A DNA stretch of 9,142 nucleotides from Bacteroidales bacterium (lineage in GTDB: Bacteria > Bacteroidota > Bacteroidia > Bacteroidales > GCA-2711565): NCBI GenBank assembly GCA_029938505.1, contig JAOZUV010000056.1:1-9142 (forward strand). Direction: 5' to 3'. Positions within the stretch are counted from its first letter, which is position 1. Each line of letters starts with the position of its first letter. The position numbers and the translations under genes were made by a program. The notes beneath the pieces are model-generated. The model searched no databases, was not told the DNA's origin, and saw nothing but the letters and a program-made list of their open reading frames with translations. Shown piece after piece: positions 7,283 through 9,142 of the stretch.

Positions 7283-7382
7283 CGTCATTCCGAACTTGAT
7301 TCGGAATCTATCTTATTTTTATTCGAGATGCTGAACCGAAGTGTAACGAAGTTCGGCGTAGCCAATCAAGTTCAGCATCACG
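7283..7382. repeat. Composite palindromic REP/MITE-like element
   Basis: A non-coding block of about 100 bp between the terminator and the SirB1-like gene. Its two ends are imperfect inverted repeats: the first 19 bases from 7283 match the reverse complement of the last 19 (ending 7382) at 16 positions and share GAACTTGATT. The left end also folds alone (ATTCCGAA 7287-7294 / TTCGGAAT 7300-7307, 5-nt loop). The right half forms a longer hairpin (GATGCTGAAC 7327-7336 / GTTCAGCATC 7370-7379) with CCGAA/TTCGG inside. Similar cores are common dispersed repeats in bacterial genomes, which is from memory. No transposase or clear target-site duplication is seen; whether it is multicopy cannot be told from one window. 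Confidence 0.65.
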
Positions 7383-7387
7383 TAATA

Positions 7388-8323
7388 TTATAGCACTGCC
7401 TGCTGCAACTTCTGCAATTCAAGCACTTTATCTTTATAACCAATTTTCTCGTAAGAATAAATTAAGTCTTCGAGTAATCGATTAATTATCACTAAATGAT
7501 TAGAAGGTGTATAATATGAATTATCCTCTTGTAATTTCATTTGCTTTATATATAAATCAACCTCATTTTTGGTAAATACCGTCCCCTTATTAAAAGGATT
7601 TAAATAAAATAAAACATCAGATTGACTCACTGCTAAATCCTTTTTAATAGAGTTACTATCAACATAGGCCAAAATAAAATGCTTGGGCAAATTAATGCCG
7701 TAAACAGGTATTTTTAAACTCTGACATACGATCAAATAGAGCAGTCCCAAAGAAAGAGGATTGCCTAGTTTTGTATCTAGTAAATTGTTTATAAAGAAGT
7801 TGTCGGGTGAATAGAAATTCTTTTTATTCCCACGAAAGTGGTGAATATCAAAAAATATATGATTAATAACCCGCACTTTTTCCAATCCGGTAAGGTCGCT
7901 ATTAATTTCAAGCCACACATCTTGAATAATAGCACTTACTTTTTTTAAAATCAGATCTTCATCCAAATCAGGATAATTGTATTTTGATACAAGGATAAAT
8001 CCCTTCAAAAGATCATGAAATTGAAAATGCGCCCATTTATTTAAATCAATATAGGTGTTTTCAAATTGAATTTCGTGAATTAAATCGAGGCTTCGTTTTT
8101 GAATTAAATTGTCGAATGAATTCTCCCAGGTAGATTCTAAAGTAGGGATTGCATCCAAACCATAGGAAAATATTTTACCCTTGATTTGGCCATACACCTT
8201 ATGGTCTGGTTCGTCCAGTAGACGAATCAGAGCTATCAATTCTTTATTTTCAATATTCTTTCCCATATAATTTTCCACCAATAAAGATAAAGATACAAAG
8301 TCAATGATCGAATAGGCAGACAT
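7388..8323 (-). CDS. SirB1-like protein with transglutaminase-like core (Transglut_core2)
   Basis: A 311-residue protein. An N-terminal helical region at about 25-115 is followed by the SirB1/Transglut_core2 domain. Its markers are FFDIHHFRGN (157-166), LLDTKLGNPLSLGLLYLIVC (181-200), IPVYGINLPKHFILAY (205-220, family motif GxNLPxHF with His 215) and FYLNPFNKGTVFT (239-251). The C-terminal part (about 265-311) looks like one TPR-like helical hairpin. The family has a papain-like fold, but enzymatic activity is unproven and its role in Bacteroidota is unknown. The annotated start may be too early: residues 1-19 are unlike family N-termini, and Met20 (codon 8266-8264) begins MGKNIENKELIALIRLLDEP, the kind of N-terminus I would expect. 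A terminator between it and the udp-like gene suggests its own promoter, but I could not find a good one. Confidence 0.82.
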   Translation of the reverse strand: MSAYSIIDFVSLSLLVENYMGKNIENKELIALIRLLDEPDHKVYGQIKGKIFSYGLDAIPTLESTWENSFDNLIQKRSLDLIHEIQFENTYIDLNKWAHFQFHDLLKGFILVSKYNYPDLDEDLILKKVSAIIQDVWLEINSDLTGLEKVRVINHIFFDIHHFRGNKKNFYSPDNFFINNLLDTKLGNPLSLGLLYLIVCQSLKIPVYGINLPKHFILAYVDSNSIKKDLAVSQSDVLFYLNPFNKGTVFTKNEVDLYIKQMKLQEDNSYYTPSNHLVIINRLLEDLIYSYEKIGYKDKVLELQKLQQAVL

Positions 8324-8366
8324 TAAAACTTTTTAACAAAAATTCAATAAAATAATCAAAGAAGAA

Positions 8367-8402
8367 AAAGGGACGACATCCTCATGAGGATGTCGTCCCT
8401 TT
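8367..8402 (-). terminator. 36-bp perfect palindrome, terminator of the udp-like gene
   Basis: Two 18-bp arms (8367-8384 and 8385-8402) are exact reverse complements, centred on TCATGA. In RNA this gives a stem of about 16 bp with a CATG loop and a GC-rich middle. On the minus strand the stem runs into TTTTTCTTC, a U-rich tail, so it should terminate leftward transcription 15 nt after the udp-like stop. The rightward side has only three T and then ATTTATTT, weaker but usable. Confidence 0.87.
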
Positions 8403-8416
8403 ATTTATTTTCTGCT

Positions 8417-9142
8417 TTATGATGTAATTCGTTCAAGTAAAGTATCAATTAATTTACTTACAGGGATGTGATGATTGGCACTATAGTCTTCAGTCACACG
8501 ATTTGCAATAATTGCACAAATGGTCAAAACATTATGCCCAAGAGAGCGCCCAAGACCGTATAAAGCAGAGGTTTCCATTTCAAAATTTATAATTTTCTCA
8601 TTGCCAAAACGGAAGGCTTCTAACTTTTGATTAAAGTTTGGATATTGAAGTTTCATGCGCAAATGGCGCCCTTGTGGACCATAAAATCCTGGAGCCGTAG
8701 CCGTAATTCCCTGAATCATATCAAAGCCAATTTTTTCAGCAAGAACTTCAGAGCCTTTCACAATATAGGGCTTTGATAAAGCATCGGGCCATTGGGTTTG
8801 TTCAATCAAAGATTGCATCATTTCCAATTCAAAAATAGGCACATCTGGTTTATAAAAATTCATTAAACCATCCAAACCAAGACCATATTTCGACATCACA
8901 AAACTATCCACAGGAATTTCTTTTTGTACTGCTCCAGCTGTTCCTAAGCGAATAATAGTCAAAGGAGTATGTTTCTCTTTTACCGTTTTATTTTCGAGAT
9001 CAATATTTACTAAAGCATCCAATTCGTTTAGTACGATGTCGATATTATCAGGGCCCATACCTGTTGACATAACCGTTAATCGTTTGTTTCCAATCCGCCC
9101 GGTATGTGTAAATATTTCTCGATTCTGCATTTGAAATTCAAT
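8417..9142 (-). CDS. udp: Uridine phosphorylase-like nucleoside phosphorylase (5' end cut by window edge)
   Basis: A PNP/UDP phosphorylase family enzyme. Such enzymes split nucleosides with phosphate into base and ribose-1-phosphate, a cytoplasmic salvage step. The frame stays open past the ATG at 9130 to the window edge (IEFQ precedes it). The family's N-terminal strand and GDPDR-like phosphate motif are missing, so roughly 50 residues lie outside the window and that ATG is not the true start. Numbering from it, motifs are STGMGPDNIDIVLNELDAL (22-40), IIRLGTAGAVQ (59-69, matching RIGTTGAIQ of E. coli Udp), PGFYGPQGR (147-155) and NFEMETSALYGLG (182-194, ribose-binding Glu). Gln153-x-Arg155 aligns with the uracil-recognising Gln166/Arg168 of E. 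coli Udp, which favours uridine over purine nucleosides. The gene ends at a strong terminator and appears to be its own unit. Confidence 0.85.
   Translation of the reverse strand: MEFQMQNREIFTHTGRIGNKRLTVMSTGMGPDNIDIVLNELDALVNIDLENKTVKEKHTPLTIIRLGTAGAVQKEIPVDSFVMSKYGLGLDGLMNFYKPDVPIFELEMMQSLIEQTQWPDALSKPYIVKGSEVLAEKIGFDMIQGITATAPGFYGPQGRHLRMKLQYPNFNQKLEAFRFGNEKIINFEMETSALYGLGRSLGHNVLTICAIIANRVTEDYSANHHIPVSKLIDTLLERITS

Noticed and set aside
8324..8366. Possible promoter for the SirB1-like gene on the minus strand
   Set aside because: A TTTG and an AATTTTTG sequence are present, but the second misses the TA and the spacing is only about 12 bp, too short for the Bacteroidota promoter form.

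Overview
The window looks like chromosomal DNA of a low-GC member of the Bacteroidota. The gliding/secretion pair gldF-gldG, a C-terminal type IX secretion (T9SS) sorting domain, promoter boxes matching the Bacteroidota TTG / TAnnTTTG form, and genes mostly without clear Shine-Dalgarno sequences all point there. The family composition does not fix genus or order.

Layout, left to right. Bases 1-1709 (+) hold the 3' part of a secreted arylsulfotransferase-like beta-propeller protein with a T9SS tail. It converges, with only 19 bp between stop codons, on a leftward cluster at 1729-5184 (-). In transcription order this cluster is a SAM-hydroxide adenosyltransferase family (DUF62) gene, a 36-codon lysine-rich small gene, gldF and gldG. 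The last two overlap by 7 nt. A 116-bp intergenic region at 5185-5300 separates this cluster from the rightward pair phoH-purC (5301-7211, + strand, 15 nt apart). In that region two predicted -7 boxes face each other inside a perfect inverted repeat. After purC comes a strong bidirectional terminator, then a 100-bp palindromic REP/MITE-like repeat. Next are a leftward SirB1-like transglutaminase-core gene (7388-8323), a 36-bp perfect palindrome acting as terminator, and a leftward uridine phosphorylase-like gene cut by the right edge (8417-9142).

Functionally this is mostly core housekeeping: purine synthesis (purC), uridine salvage (udp-like), a PhoH ATPase linked to RNA metabolism, and the permease and auxiliary subunits of the Gld ABC transporter. 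One secreted accessory enzyme lies on the left. I see no phage, CRISPR, toxin-antitoxin or IS transposase genes, and no convincing undescribed multi-gene system. The points most worth a second look are the face-to-face promoter palindrome, the loss of the canonical catalytic motifs in the DUF62 protein, the unlisted lysine-rich micro-gene, and the composite palindromic repeat after purC.
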